The notes: generated by a model not told the origin, from the sequence alone. A stretch of DNA of 34,973 bases from Gammaproteobacteria bacterium (GCA_013373125.1 JABXIK010000006.1:1-34973); one strand, 5' to 3'. Numbered from the stretch's first letter, positions 18,353 through 26,117 are shown. Program-made: numbers and translations.

Positions 18353-19588
18353 ATGGCGATGAAACCGATTGCCTGCGCAACGATCCCCTTGTTATTGGCA
18401 GCGCTGCCAACTCAAGCGGTGACCCTTGAGCAGCTTAATAAGCAGGTTCAGCAAATGAACCAACGCATAGCCGAGCAAGATAATAAGTTTCGTATCAATG
18501 GCTTTGCCAGCTTTGGCATGGCCATTTCAGATGAAGAAATGGCTTATAACGGCGTCAATGATGAAATCACTTTCAATCGCTTCAGTAAAATGGGCGTACA
18601 GATGACCTTCAATCTTGATGACCGCAACAGCGTGGTCACTCAATTAGTATCTCGTGGCAATGAAAGCTGGAACACCACGGCTGAATGGGCGTATTTCAAA
18701 CATGACTTTGGCGGTGGTTTGTCCGGTAAAATCGGTCGCATTCGTTTACCTGCATACCAGTTATCCGAATTTTTAGATGTGGGTTACGCTACTCCGTATG
18801 CGCAAGTACCAGCAGAAACCTATGACTCGTTAGATCCTTTCGCCAATATGGAAGGGATTGATTTGTCCTACTCCATGGATGTTGGTGATAACACCGCCAC
18901 CTTCCAGTTTGTATATGGTCGCGCCAAAGATGATGAGTTTGACCTAAAGGATATCCTAGGTCTTAACGCCATCTACCAAGCAGAAGTTTGGAGTGCTCGC
19001 GTCGGTATTGCACAGGCTTCTGTCGATGTTGTTGAACCCGATGGTGCGGCTGCCATTACCGATGTTTATGGCGGCAAAGCAACCGGTATCGACGGGACAT
19101 TCGCAAGCTTAGGCTTCACTTATGATCCTGGTACATTGTATTTCACTACAGAGTTCACTCGACTCGAAGCGAAAGGTGAAGTAGTGGATGCTGACGCACT
19201 CTATGCAACTGTTGGCTATCGCATGGGAAGAATGATGCCATTCTTTACTTATGCAACCGCCGAGTCTCAAGATGATGATGAACGCTCAGCACAAGCCGCC
19301 GCAGACAACCTAACTGGCGGTAATCCATCCTTACTACCTGCAAGCGCTCAGCAAGCCATTGCAGGTGTTCAAGCAGCTAGTGATCGAAATACTCAACGTA
19401 TCGGCCTTGGCTTACGCTATGACATCGCATCAGGCACCGCACTAAAAGTGCAATTCGATATGATCGAAGTGAAAGATGACAAATCAGGGTTATTTGACGA
19501 CACCGCATGGGCAACCAACGTCCTAACCAGTGCTGAAAACCCCGACAAAGCGAACATCCTAACCATTTCCATTGACACAGTATTTTAA
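18353..19588 (+). CDS. Outer-membrane porin with N-terminal coiled coil
   Basis: The 411-residue protein has a signal peptide (about residues 1-22, ending TQA-VT), a short coiled coil (LEQLNKQVQQMNQRIAEQDN), then a beta-barrel that starts with FRINGFASFG and ends in a Phe (SIDTVF), the usual last residue of outer-membrane proteins. The tyrosine/glycine strand pattern fits a general porin of about 16 strands. An SD (AAAGGA) lies 6-7 nt before the ATG at 18353. The next gene, 14 bp downstream, encodes a PstS-like periplasmic protein, so the pair may take up a phosphate-like anion. No PhoB box with proper 11-bp spacing was found upstream, so the substrate stays open. Confidence 0.82.
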   Translation: MAMKPIACATIPLLLAALPTQAVTLEQLNKQVQQMNQRIAEQDNKFRINGFASFGMAISDEEMAYNGVNDEITFNRFSKMGVQMTFNLDDRNSVVTQLVSRGNESWNTTAEWAYFKHDFGGGLSGKIGRIRLPAYQLSEFLDVGYATPYAQVPAETYDSLDPFANMEGIDLSYSMDVGDNTATFQFVYGRAKDDEFDLKDILGLNAIYQAEVWSARVGIAQASVDVVEPDGAAAITDVYGGKATGIDGTFASLGFTYDPGTLYFTTEFTRLEAKGEVVDADALYATVGYRMGRMMPFFTYATAESQDDDERSAQAAADNLTGGNPSLLPASAQQAIAGVQAASDRNTQRIGLGLRYDIASGTALKVQFDMIEVKDDKSGLFDDTAWATNVLTSAENPDKANILTISIDTVF

Positions 19589-19602
19589 GGGAGGAGACGA
19601 TT

Positions 19603-20025
19603 ATGAAAAATTTATCATATAAATTGTTAACGGCTCTAACCTTAGCCGGCTTTATGGCAATTGCCCAAGCGGGCCCTGTGGTCGTGGTAGGCAAAGGTAG
19701 CCCAATCGGTGCATCTAATGAAAGTGATGTAGTAAAAGCCTTTTTAGGTAAAAAGAAAGATCTCGGTGGCGTCTCTGTGGTGCCTGTGGATCAAACCGAA
19801 GGCAATCCTGCTCGCAACGATTTTTACGCCAATGTGGTGAAAAAATCCGAAGCACAACTGAAGTCCTATTGGTCTCGCTTGATCTTCACAGGTAAAGGCC
19901 AAGCCCCACAAGTAGTGGGCGGCGACGGTGAAGTGAAAAACATGGTGGCCAGTAATCCAAACATCATCGGCTACATTGATGAAAGTGCGGTGGATGGCTC
20001 TGTTAAGGTAATTTATAAACCTTAG
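19603..20025 (+). CDS. Small PstS-like periplasmic binding protein
   Basis: The 140-residue protein has a signal peptide (residues 1-23, AQA-GP) and a single domain related to the phosphate-binding protein PstS. It begins VVVVGKGSPIGASNESDVVKAF and later has SYWSRLIFTGKGQAP and NPNIIGYIDESAVDGSVKVI, which match the C-terminal part of PstS-type domains. A full PstS has about 320 residues in two lobes, so this protein carries about one lobe. Such mini-PstS proteins often occur beside a porin in marine gammaproteobacteria. Binding of phosphate is an inference. An SD (GGGAGGAG) precedes the ATG. A strong terminator follows. Confidence 0.8.
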   Translation: MKNLSYKLLTALTLAGFMAIAQAGPVVVVGKGSPIGASNESDVVKAFLGKKKDLGGVSVVPVDQTEGNPARNDFYANVVKKSEAQLKSYWSRLIFTGKGQAPQVVGGDGEVKNMVASNPNIIGYIDESAVDGSVKVIYKP

Positions 20026-20048
20026 TATTTACCAAAACTCACCAAAAT

Positions 20049-20074
20049 AAAAACCAGGCTTTTGCCTGGTTTTT
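20049..20074. terminator. Bidirectional intrinsic terminator
   Basis: An 11-bp stem (AAAAACCAGGC with GCCTGGTTTTT) and a TTTT loop. The T-tract is present on both strands, so it can end the porin/mini-PstS operon and the convergent kinase gene. Confidence 0.9.
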
Positions 20075-20121
20075 ATTGTTTATATACGACGTATACAAGC
20101 TTTAACTACGAGAAAACAAAC

Positions 20122-21828
20122 TCAGCCTTTCATTAAAAAGTAGATCAAAATGATCAAGCCCAAAGCCTCAATCGCACTTAACACCTGCCAAAATCGAACT
20201 GGGTTACGTTGAGATAGGGGGACAAACTCTGTTTGAGTGTATTTACTATTTGGCCGCTGCAAATCAAAAATGAATTCTGACATAGCCTGTTGACGAGACT
20301 CAGGCAAAGGCGATAACGCTGTACGTAGTGCATTATCCATCCACACGGGTACCATGGGATTATAAGTTAACGCTGAGCGATAACGTAAACTGGAAATCTT
20401 CCGCTGATCTTTGAGTTTTTCTAATTGCTCACCAAAGGGTAATTGTCCCGTGAGCATTTCATAAACCACCAGGGCTAAACTGAATAAATCACTTTTCTTG
20501 GTTTTACGCAGCCGAAATCGTGTTTCGGGCGCACTATAAACTGCGGTTCCCAGTGCTTGCTCTCGCTCAAACGGGGTATCAATTTCCTCAACACCCGCTG
20601 CATAACACGAGCCGAAATCAATTATTTTTGGGATGCCTTCACGGGTTAATAAAATGTTATCCGGCTTAATGTCTTGGTGCAGAATGTCCTTTCGATGCAA
20701 GGCTCGAATACCTCTGCTTATGAGTTCAGCTAACCGTACGACTTCACTGATATCGGGCTTAGGATTTTCTTTAACCCACTGCTCAAGGGTGAGTCCATCC
20801 ACATACTCCATTAAGGTGTACAGCGCGGACTTCTTTTCTTTTTCAATGACTTTAACAACGTAAGGGCTATCAATGCGCTTTCCAATCCATTGCTCCAATA
20901 CAAAGCGTTCGATATAAGCTGGATCATCCTCAAAGTTTGCAGAAGGCGTTTTCATAATAAAACGCTGATCACTTGCATCCTTTACCAAATACACTTCACT
21001 GCGAGAGCTTGCATGCAGTTGCTTGAGTACAGTTAGACCATCTAAACTTTGGCCAATATTCAAAGGTGGGGGAAACGGTAAATCACTGAGTTTTTGATAA
21101 ATCTCTTGATTATTCGCATCCGGTAACGCATCCACGCGCACAATCTGGCAACTAATATTATCGTCACTGCCTTGCTCTAACGCTTGATGGATTAATCGCT
21201 CACAACTGTGATTTAAGTCCGTGCTATTTTGAATCTCATGTTGAATATCTTTTGCGCACACAAATTCATGTAACCCATCTGTACTTAAGAAAAACACATC
21301 CCCTGTTTCCACTTCAAATTGCTGAAAGTCCATTTCCAGATGGTTATCCATGCCCATAGCACGGGACAGATAAACCGTATCTTGGTTCATATGAATGGAG
21401 TGATCTGTGGTTAAGCACTCAAACGTTTCACCACGCAGACGATAAATCCGTGTATCACCAATATGAAAAATATAGGCGGTTTGGGATTTGATGATCAACG
21501 CACTTAATGTACTCACATGCCCTTTAATTTGGCTTTGACCGACCAACCAGCGGTTCAGCGCCAATACAATTTTTTGCCCAGCGGTTTTTACCGACCAAGC
21601 ATCGGGCGTCGCAAAGTAGTCACTAATGAAATTACGCACACACATTTCGCTGGCTTCTTTGCCAGCTTCTGCTGCGCTCACGCCATCAGCGATGACGGCC
21701 ACAGCGCCTTTTAACGTGAGTGCAGGCTGATCAGGAATACGCACACCAATGCAATCTTCATTGCTGGCTTTCATTCCTGCTCGGCTTAATTGCCCGACAC
21801 TTAATACTAATTGTGATTGAAGATGCAC
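20122..21828 (-). CDS. PP2C phosphatase-Ser/Thr kinase fusion, membrane-anchored
   Basis: The protein has 568 residues from the GTG start at 21828. The PP2C phosphatase domain (about 1-235) has NEDC at 23-26, ADG at 47-49, GDTR at 124-127, STDG near 183 and SDDN near 221, which are the metal-binding positions. The kinase domain (about 260-520) has Lys293 (IMKTP), HQDIKPDN at 384-391, DFG at 404-406 and APE at 433-435, so it should be active although the glycine loop is degenerate (HASSRSEVY) and the HRD motif is HQD. A single transmembrane helix (about 546-566) ends the protein. The GTG is chosen because GAGGT lies 4 nt upstream; an ATG at 21885 has no SD and lies inside a hairpin. I recall the same fusion beside the nitrate transporter and nirBD in Pseudomonas aeruginosa. 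Its target is unknown. Confidence 0.88.
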   Translation of the reverse strand: MHLQSQLVLSVGQLSRAGMKASNEDCIGVRIPDQPALTLKGAVAVIADGVSAAEAGKEASEMCVRNFISDYFATPDAWSVKTAGQKIVLALNRWLVGQSQIKGHVSTLSALIIKSQTAYIFHIGDTRIYRLRGETFECLTTDHSIHMNQDTVYLSRAMGMDNHLEMDFQQFEVETGDVFFLSTDGLHEFVCAKDIQHEIQNSTDLNHSCERLIHQALEQGSDDNISCQIVRVDALPDANNQEIYQKLSDLPFPPPLNIGQSLDGLTVLKQLHASSRSEVYLVKDASDQRFIMKTPSANFEDDPAYIERFVLEQWIGKRIDSPYVVKVIEKEKKSALYTLMEYVDGLTLEQWVKENPKPDISEVVRLAELISRGIRALHRKDILHQDIKPDNILLTREGIPKIIDFGSCYAAGVEEIDTPFEREQALGTAVYSAPETRFRLRKTKKSDLFSLALVVYEMLTGQLPFGEQLEKLKDQRKISSLRYRSALTYNPMVPVWMDNALRTALSPLPESRQQAMSEFIFDLQRPNSKYTQTEFVPLSQRNPVRFWQVLSAIEALGLIILIYFLMKG

Positions 21829-21832
21829 ACTT

Positions 21833-21837
21833 ACCTC
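21833..21837 (-). promoter_or_regulatory. Ribosome binding site setting the GTG start of the kinase gene
   Basis: GAGGT on the minus strand ends 4 nt before the GTG at 21828. It lies just after the T-tract of the upstream hairpin, so the hairpin, the T-tract and the RBS follow each other without a gap. Confidence 0.65.
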
Positions 21838-21843
21838 AAAACG

Positions 21844-21901
21844 AAAAAAGGCAACTCTGATTAAAACAGAAAAAGACATCTGCATTAACTAGAGTTGCCT
21901 T
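21844..21901 (-). terminator. Terminator-like hairpin in the leader of the kinase gene
   Basis: Read on the minus strand, AAGGCAACTCT (21901-21891) pairs perfectly over 11 bp with AGAGTTGCCTT (21858-21848), with a 32-nt loop. The stem runs directly into six T residues (21849-21844). It ends 15 bp before the kinase start codon. It could be a leaky terminator after the transporter gene or a regulated attenuator. The large loop makes it weaker than usual terminators. Confidence 0.6.
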
Positions 21902-21947
21902 AAGATTCTAAGTACCTACTTTGCAACGGTTAGGCACTTAGACTCTT
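21902..21947 (-). promoter_or_regulatory. Second leader hairpin between transporter and kinase genes
   Basis: A 16-bp inverted repeat (21902-21917 with 21932-21947) with one mismatch and one G-U pair on the minus-strand RNA and a 14-nt loop. It is not followed by a T-run, and it directly abuts the terminator-like hairpin. Two stacked stems before a T-tract suggest a folded control region in the RNA. Confidence 0.5.
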
Positions 21948-21967
21948 AAGCTTGTCAATCAATGAAT

Positions 21968-23443
21968 TTATGAACCCACTTGAATTAATTCAACGCTGCC
22001 ATCTTCGTTCACTTCAGCCACATGGCCTTTTGGCTCTTCGATAAATTGCACCGCCACAAAACAAACCGCTGCACAGCAAGCAATGACGATAAAGAAGGTA
22101 CTGTAATCCACAAACGATAACACGGTTAAGAAAATCACAGCACCCACATTACCATATGCTCCAGTCATACCTGCAATCTGACCTGTCATGCTGCGCTTCA
22201 CTAATGGCACCATTGCAAACACGGCACCTTCACCAGCTTGTACGAAGAAAGAACAGCACATGGTGGCAATGACCGCCAACGGGATCCACCAAGTACCTTC
22301 GATCTGACTCAGTACAAGATAGCCCACAGTTAAACCACAAATCAGAATAGATAACGTTTTACGACGACCAAACTTATCGCTTAACCAACCTCCACCAGGA
22401 CGAGCCGCCAAATTCATAAAGGCAAAACCAGATGCTAATAAACCAGCAGTGACCGCAGACAAACCTTCAAATGTTTCCATGAAATACAATGGCAACATAG
22501 ACACAACTGCAAGCTCAGAACCAAAGGTCACGAAGTAAGCCAGTTGTAAAATCGCCACTTGTTTAAACTTATATTGTTGTAACTCAGGCACAGGTTGAGA
22601 AAGATGCTCTTTATTGGCAGACAGAATTTGTTTGGTTTGTACGAAGAACAACACGACCAAGCCCACATAGATGGCCTCAGCTGCGAACTCACTCAACAAT
22701 CCTAAATTCACTGGAGATAACTTCCAAGTCAAAACCCCAAGGGCAATGTACATAGGAATATTCATCGCAAGATAGAAGTACAAATCTTTCTTGTTACTAA
22801 CTTGCAGGCCACCTGATTTTTTCGGTTTGAAATATGTAGAGCCTTTAGGCGTGTTACGAGCAACTTTGTAAAATACCAAACCATATAAAAATGCAACTAA
22901 AGCCGTGCTCAGTAACGCATAACGCCAGCCATCTTCACCACCAAATAACAAAGCAACCGTAGGCAATAGCATAGCCGCTGCTGCGGAACCAAAATTACCC
23001 CAACCGCCATAAATGCCTTCAGCAACACCCACTTCTTTCGCTGGGAACCACTCACCCACCAAGCGAATACCAATCACAAAGCCAGCACCCACAAAGCCCA
23101 TTAAGAAGCGGAATAACGCCAACTGCTCATAGGTTTGAGACAGCGCAAACGCGGTACACAGCACCCCAGTCATTAATAACAAACCGGCATAGACATGACG
23201 TGGACCAAATTTATCCACCAACATACCAATGATGATACGAGCAGGAATGGTCAATGCCACGTTTAGAATTAACAAGGCTTTCACCTCTTGAGAGGTAAGA
23301 TCGAATGCTTCCTTAATGAACCCCATCAATGGCGCATGGTTGAACCACACCACGAAGGTTAAAAAGAAAGCAAACCAGCTGACGTGCAACATCTTTATCT
23401 TAGGTTCTTTCACCTTCAATAAATTTAATCCGACTTCCGACAT
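21968..23443 (-). CDS. NNP-family nitrate/nitrite transporter (MFS)
   Basis: Inner-membrane major facilitator of the NarK/NasA nitrate-nitrite porter family. The 491-residue protein has about twelve transmembrane segments. Both nitrate signature motifs are present: [13 protein letters not shown] in the fifth helix region and [12 protein letters not shown] in the eleventh. The arginines that line the nitrate site in this family lie in [14 protein letters not shown] and [17 protein letters not shown]. With nirBD and nasA nearby its role is nitrate uptake for assimilation (called nasA in Pseudomonas, narK-like in E. coli). A sigma-54-type promoter lies 48-63 bp upstream. The kinase gene follows on the same strand after two hairpins. 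Confidence 0.95.
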   Translation of the reverse strand: MSEVGLNLLKVKEPKIKMLHVSWFAFFLTFVVWFNHAPLMGFIKEAFDLTSQEVKALLILNVALTIPARIIIGMLVDKFGPRHVYAGLLLMTGVLCTAFALSQTYEQLALFRFLMGFVGAGFVIGIRLVGEWFPAKEVGVAEGIYGGWGNFGSAAAAMLLPTVALLFGGEDGWRYALLSTALVAFLYGLVFYKVARNTPKGSTYFKPKKSGGLQVSNKKDLYFYLAMNIPMYIALGVLTWKLSPVNLGLLSEFAAEAIYVGLVVLFFVQTKQILSANKEHLSQPVPELQQYKFKQVAILQLAYFVTFGSELAVVSMLPLYFMETFEGLSAVTAGLLASGFAFMNLAARPGGGWLSDKFGRRKTLSILICGLTVGYLVLSQIEGTWWIPLAVIATMCCSFFVQAGEGAVFAMVPLVKRSMTGQIAGMTGAYGNVGAVIFLTVLSFVDYSTFFIVIACCAAVCFVAVQFIEEPKGHVAEVNEDGSVELIQVGS

Positions 23444-23490
23444 GTACTGCTCCTAAATTGGGTAAGGTTTCAATTTCAATTCCCCTATTG

Positions 23491-23506
23491 AGCAGGCTTC
23501 ATGCCA
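23491..23506 (-). promoter_or_regulatory. Sigma-54 (-24/-12) promoter of the nitrate transporter gene
   Basis: TGGCATGAAGCCTGCT on the minus strand matches the consensus TGGCAYG-N4-TTGCW except for C instead of T at the first base of the -12 element. GG and GC are 12 bp apart, as required. The predicted transcription start is about 35 bp before the ATG at 23443. Confidence 0.65.
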
Positions 23507-23554
23507 AATCGAATAAAGCCCCTAAAATCCCCAAAAATACGAAAAAAGTGCACA

Positions 23555-23569
23555 AATTGTCTGACAATT
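23555..23569. promoter_or_regulatory. Perfect 15-bp palindrome, candidate operator
   Basis: AATTGTC-T-GACAATT is a perfect 7+1+7 palindrome upstream of both divergent promoters. Its core TTGTCTGACAA fits the general TNGT-N3-ACNA pattern of GntR/FadR-type operators. The regulator is unknown. Confidence 0.35.
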
Positions 23570-23601
23570 AATCTTATAAAGCCCAAAAACCACCATATTT
23601 G

Positions 23602-23717
23602 AGCACCATTTAAATCTCACAAGCCCTTTATAGGTGCATTGGGCGCGCACCAAAAATACAAGGTTATTTATTAACCCGCCCCGTTTTAGATCTTGAATTT
23701 CGCACCATGTTGTTAAC
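23602..23717. promoter_or_regulatory. Cluster of NtrC-like half-sites (possible enhancer)
   Basis: GCACC or GGTGC half-sites occur at 23603-23607, 23633-23637, 23647-23651 and 23702-23706. The last extends to CGCACCATGTTGTT, which fits one good half and one weak half of the NtrC consensus TGCACC-N5-GGTGCA. It is about 100 bp upstream of the porin -24 element, the usual enhancer distance, and about 200 bp from the transporter promoter. Confidence 0.4.
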
Positions 23718-23799
23718 TTTTTTAAAAAGCACAACAAATCCTGAATCAGCTTTGTGCACAAATCCGAATTTTAAATATCTTTCAACAAAAAAATCTCGT

Positions 23800-23815
23800 T
23801 GGCATATGCGTTGCT
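23800..23815 (+). promoter_or_regulatory. Sigma-54 (-24/-12) promoter of the nitrate-region porin gene
   Basis: TGGCATATGCGTTGCT matches TGGCAYR-N4-TTGCW at every constrained position, with GG and GC 12 bp apart. The predicted transcription start is near 23826, which leaves a leader of about 60 nt before the ATG at 23889. Confidence 0.75.
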
Positions 23816-23888
23816 CTAACCGGTTATCGATCGAAATTTTAACTCGCAGTAAAAATTAACCACTACCTATATAAAAGGGATATACACC

Positions 23889-25076
23889 ATGAAAAAAACA
23901 TTACTTGCTACCAGCATTTCTGCAATTGCATTAAGCTCAGCTTTAAATGTTCAAGCACAAAGTTTTGATGAGTTTGTAAAGGGATCAGAGCTGGATTTGA
24001 ATTTCCGTTTTCGTACGGAATCGGTAGACACTGACAACACAAAAGACACGGCACTGGCCAACACATTAAAGTCTCGACTCACGTTTAAATCTGCCCAATA
24101 CGCCGGTGTGTCTGTATTAATTGAAGGCGATAACGTTTTCCAATTGAATGATGAATTCAACGACAAAGAAAACGGCAACACTGAATACAATGTAGTGTTA
24201 GATCAAGAAACCACTCAACTCAACCAAGCCTATGTGCAATTTGTAGGTGCTGACTCCACCATCAAAGCTGGTAACCAACGCATCGTGCTTGATAACCAAC
24301 GACATGTAGGTGGTGTGGCTTTCCGTCAAGATGAAGCGACGTTTGATGCGGTTTCCATCACTAACCAATCTATTGCTGGTACCACAATTTTTGCAGCGGT
24401 AGCTAACAACCGCAATTCCATCACTAACGACAACACCGAAGAAAGCATTGTATTAGTGAACGCGAAATACGCTTACACCAAAGATCTTTCCGCTAGCGCC
24501 TTCTATTATGGCATCACAGATGTAGGCACACCGGATTCAGGCGTGGACCTTGATACCTTTGGTGTTCGCTCAGTGGGTAGCATCAATGGTATTAGCTTCG
24601 AAGCCGAGCTGGCTTCACAAAATAAAACAACAGATGCCGGCGGTGATTTCACCTCTCTTTATTATCACATCAACGCTGGTAAATCCTTCGGCAGTGTAAA
24701 AGCGACTCTAGGCTATGAATTATTTGGCAGTGACAGTGGTGACGCTGCGTTTGCGACACCACTGGGTACCAATCATAAATTCTTTGGCTGGAGCGATGTG
24801 TTCTTAACTGGCGCTGGCAATACCGGCCTACAAGACATTTACGCCAGTGCGGTTACCACGGTTTCTGGTGTGAAAGTGGTCGGTCAATTCCACAATTTCT
24901 CATCTGATGAAGGCAGCGAAAATCTAGGTAACGAATTTGGTTTCATGGTGAATAAAAACTTTGGTGACTACGGCGCCAACCTAAAGGTGGCTCAATACCT
25001 TGCATCCAGTGTAGCTGAAAACAACGGTCTTGCGGATACTACCAAGGTTTGGTTCACCGCCAGCGCTAAATTTTAA
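23889..25076 (+). CDS. Alginate-export-family outer-membrane porin, probable nitrate channel
   Basis: The 395-residue protein has a signal peptide (residues 1-23, VQA-QS) and a beta-barrel that begins DLNFRFRTESV with the segment LKSRLTFKSAQYAGVSVLIEGDNV, then IKAGNQRIVLDNQRHVGGVAFRQDE. These are recurring features of the alginate-export (AlgE-like) porin family. The last residue is Phe (FTASAKF). Porins of this family are often found beside nitrate transporter genes in marine bacteria, and here it is divergent from the transporter with its own sigma-54-type promoter. Nitrate passage is therefore inferred from context, not shown by a motif. An SD (AAAGGGA) precedes the ATG. A strong terminator follows. 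Confidence 0.82.
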   Translation: MKKTLLATSISAIALSSALNVQAQSFDEFVKGSELDLNFRFRTESVDTDNTKDTALANTLKSRLTFKSAQYAGVSVLIEGDNVFQLNDEFNDKENGNTEYNVVLDQETTQLNQAYVQFVGADSTIKAGNQRIVLDNQRHVGGVAFRQDEATFDAVSITNQSIAGTTIFAAVANNRNSITNDNTEESIVLVNAKYAYTKDLSASAFYYGITDVGTPDSGVDLDTFGVRSVGSINGISFEAELASQNKTTDAGGDFTSLYYHINAGKSFGSVKATLGYELFGSDSGDAAFATPLGTNHKFFGWSDVFLTGAGNTGLQDIYASAVTTVSGVKVVGQFHNFSSDEGSENLGNEFGFMVNKNFGDYGANLKVAQYLASSVAENNGLADTTKVWFTASAKF

Positions 25077-25082
25077 TTAGCC

Positions 25083-25111
25083 ATTTGAGTGGTGCTCGGC
25101 ACCACTCAAAT
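25083..25111 (+). terminator. Intrinsic terminator after the porin gene
   Basis: A 13-bp perfect stem (ATTTGAGTGGTGC with GCACCACTCAAAT) and a TCG loop, followed by TTCTATCTT. It lies 50 bp before the next ATG, so the PilJ-domain gene may receive only readthrough transcripts. The T-tract is short. Confidence 0.8.
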
Positions 25112-25160
25112 TTCTATCTTACAGCTACCCTTCCCTTTCATTTTTTAAAAGGATATTAGA

Positions 25161-25970
25161 ATGAAAACCTTCATTTTAATTTTCGCTTTAATGGCAAGCT
25201 CACTATCAATACCCAGCTTTGCCGAAATCAACAGCTTATCCCAAGCCATTAACGAATCCGGACGCTTACGCATGCTCAGCCAACGCATGGCAAAAGCGTA
25301 TTTACTAAAAGCCATGGATATCCAGCCGGATAAAGCCCATGCACAATTTCTTGCCAGCTTTAACAAATTTGAAGCCAACCTATCAGACTTACACCAATTC
25401 TCCACTGAACTGGGCTCTCCCATCAGTATCGAAACCAGCTTAAAAACCATTAACCAAGAATGGCAGTCGTATAAATCTGAGCTGCATAAAGATCCGACAC
25501 AATTTAGTGCCGCTAATATCCTATCTCTAAGTGATAAAACGTTATTGGCCTGTGAAACACTCGTGAGCGAATTAGAAAAAGCCGCCGAACGCGACAGTGC
25601 CCGCTGGGTCAATCTTTCTGGCCGTCAACGCATGCTCAGCCAGCGCATCGCAAAACTCTACAGTGCCATCAGCTTATCTGGTGATATTGCACGCTATGAC
25701 AGTGGTTTAAAGCAAGCCATACATGAGTTTGATTTAGCGTTAGAAGAACTCATGCACAGCCCTGATAACACCCATTATGTGAATCACAAGCTAAAGAAAG
25801 TCGCCACACAATGGAATTTCTCTAAGCAAGGTTTCAAATTATTAGATAAAGGCAGCAGCACGCCTTTAGTGATTTCCATGACCACAGAAACCATCCTTAA
25901 ACAGATGAATGACATCACCGCGTTGTATGAAGAAATAGACAAAAATAAAAAACAATTAGCGGCCAGCTGA
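25161..25970 (+). CDS. Secreted double PilJ/NarX-like sensor-domain protein
   Basis: The 269-residue protein has a signal peptide (residues 1-21, SFA-EI) and is all alpha-helical. It carries two copies of the PilJ-type N-terminal domain, each marked by SGRxRMLSQRxAK (residues 33-45 and 153-165). This motif resembles the P-box of the NarX/NarQ nitrate sensors (NIAGxLRMxSYR), which binds nitrate in the periplasm. There is no second membrane helix, HAMP, kinase or methyl-accepting domain, so the protein seems to be a free periplasmic receptor or carrier. It lies between the porin and nirB. An SD (AAAAGGA) precedes the ATG. Nitrate binding is an inference from motif and context. Confidence 0.78.
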   Translation: MKTFILIFALMASSLSIPSFAEINSLSQAINESGRLRMLSQRMAKAYLLKAMDIQPDKAHAQFLASFNKFEANLSDLHQFSTELGSPISIETSLKTINQEWQSYKSELHKDPTQFSAANILSLSDKTLLACETLVSELEKAAERDSARWVNLSGRQRMLSQRIAKLYSAISLSGDIARYDSGLKQAIHEFDLALEELMHSPDNTHYVNHKLKKVATQWNFSKQGFKLLDKGSSTPLVISMTTETILKQMNDITALYEEIDKNKKQLAAS

Positions 25971-25984
25971 TGGCCTCAACAATC

Positions 25985-26025
25985 GCACCAAGAGTGAACA
26001 CCAGTCTCTTGGTGCTGCGCACCAA
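25985..26025. promoter_or_regulatory. GCACCAA/TTGGTGC inverted repeats upstream of nirB (possible NtrC enhancer)
   Basis: GCACCAAGAG (25985-25994) and CTCTTGGTGC (26006-26015) form a perfect 10-bp inverted repeat. TTGGTGC (26009-26015) and GCACCAA (26019-26025) form another with a 3-bp centre. The half-sites match NtrC half-sites and the cluster is about 95-130 bp upstream of the -24 element of nirB. The repeat could also fold as RNA and end the PilJ gene, but no T-tract follows. Confidence 0.45.
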
Positions 26026-26117
26026 TATAAACCACAAATCGTGCAAACTGACTTTCTGCGTGCACAATTATCGCCACAGAAACCATAAAACCCTTTAAAA
26101 ACAATAACTTAAGATAT

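Larger units (their letters stand above)
23444..23888. promoter_or_regulatory. Divergent control region between nitrate transporter and porin genes
   Basis: This 445-bp gap holds no convincing gene. A 79-codon frame on the minus strand is Cys- and Trp-rich without family features and overlaps the promoter elements. The region holds two divergent sigma-54-type promoters near its ends, GCACC/GGTGC half-sites in the middle, a 15-bp palindrome (23555-23569), a 12-bp palindrome TTTGTGCACAAA (23751-23762), and a GGTTA-TTTAT-TAACC repeat (23662-23676). The stretch is AT-rich, as usual for an enhancer-dependent region. Confidence 0.75.

Noticed and set aside
21829..21885. Longer form of the kinase/phosphatase starting at ATG 21885
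   Set aside because: The ATG has no SD and lies in the loop of an inverted repeat. The extra residues do not resemble the start of PP2C domains, while GTG 21828 has a well placed GAGGT.
23555..23569. FNR or CRP site in the nitrate control region
   Set aside because: The palindrome has a 1-bp centre, whereas FNR and CRP sites need a 4 to 6-bp centre between half-sites.
23522..23761. 79-codon frame on the minus strand between the transporter and porin genes
   Set aside because: It has no SD or family features, is rich in Cys and Trp, and overlaps operator-like elements.
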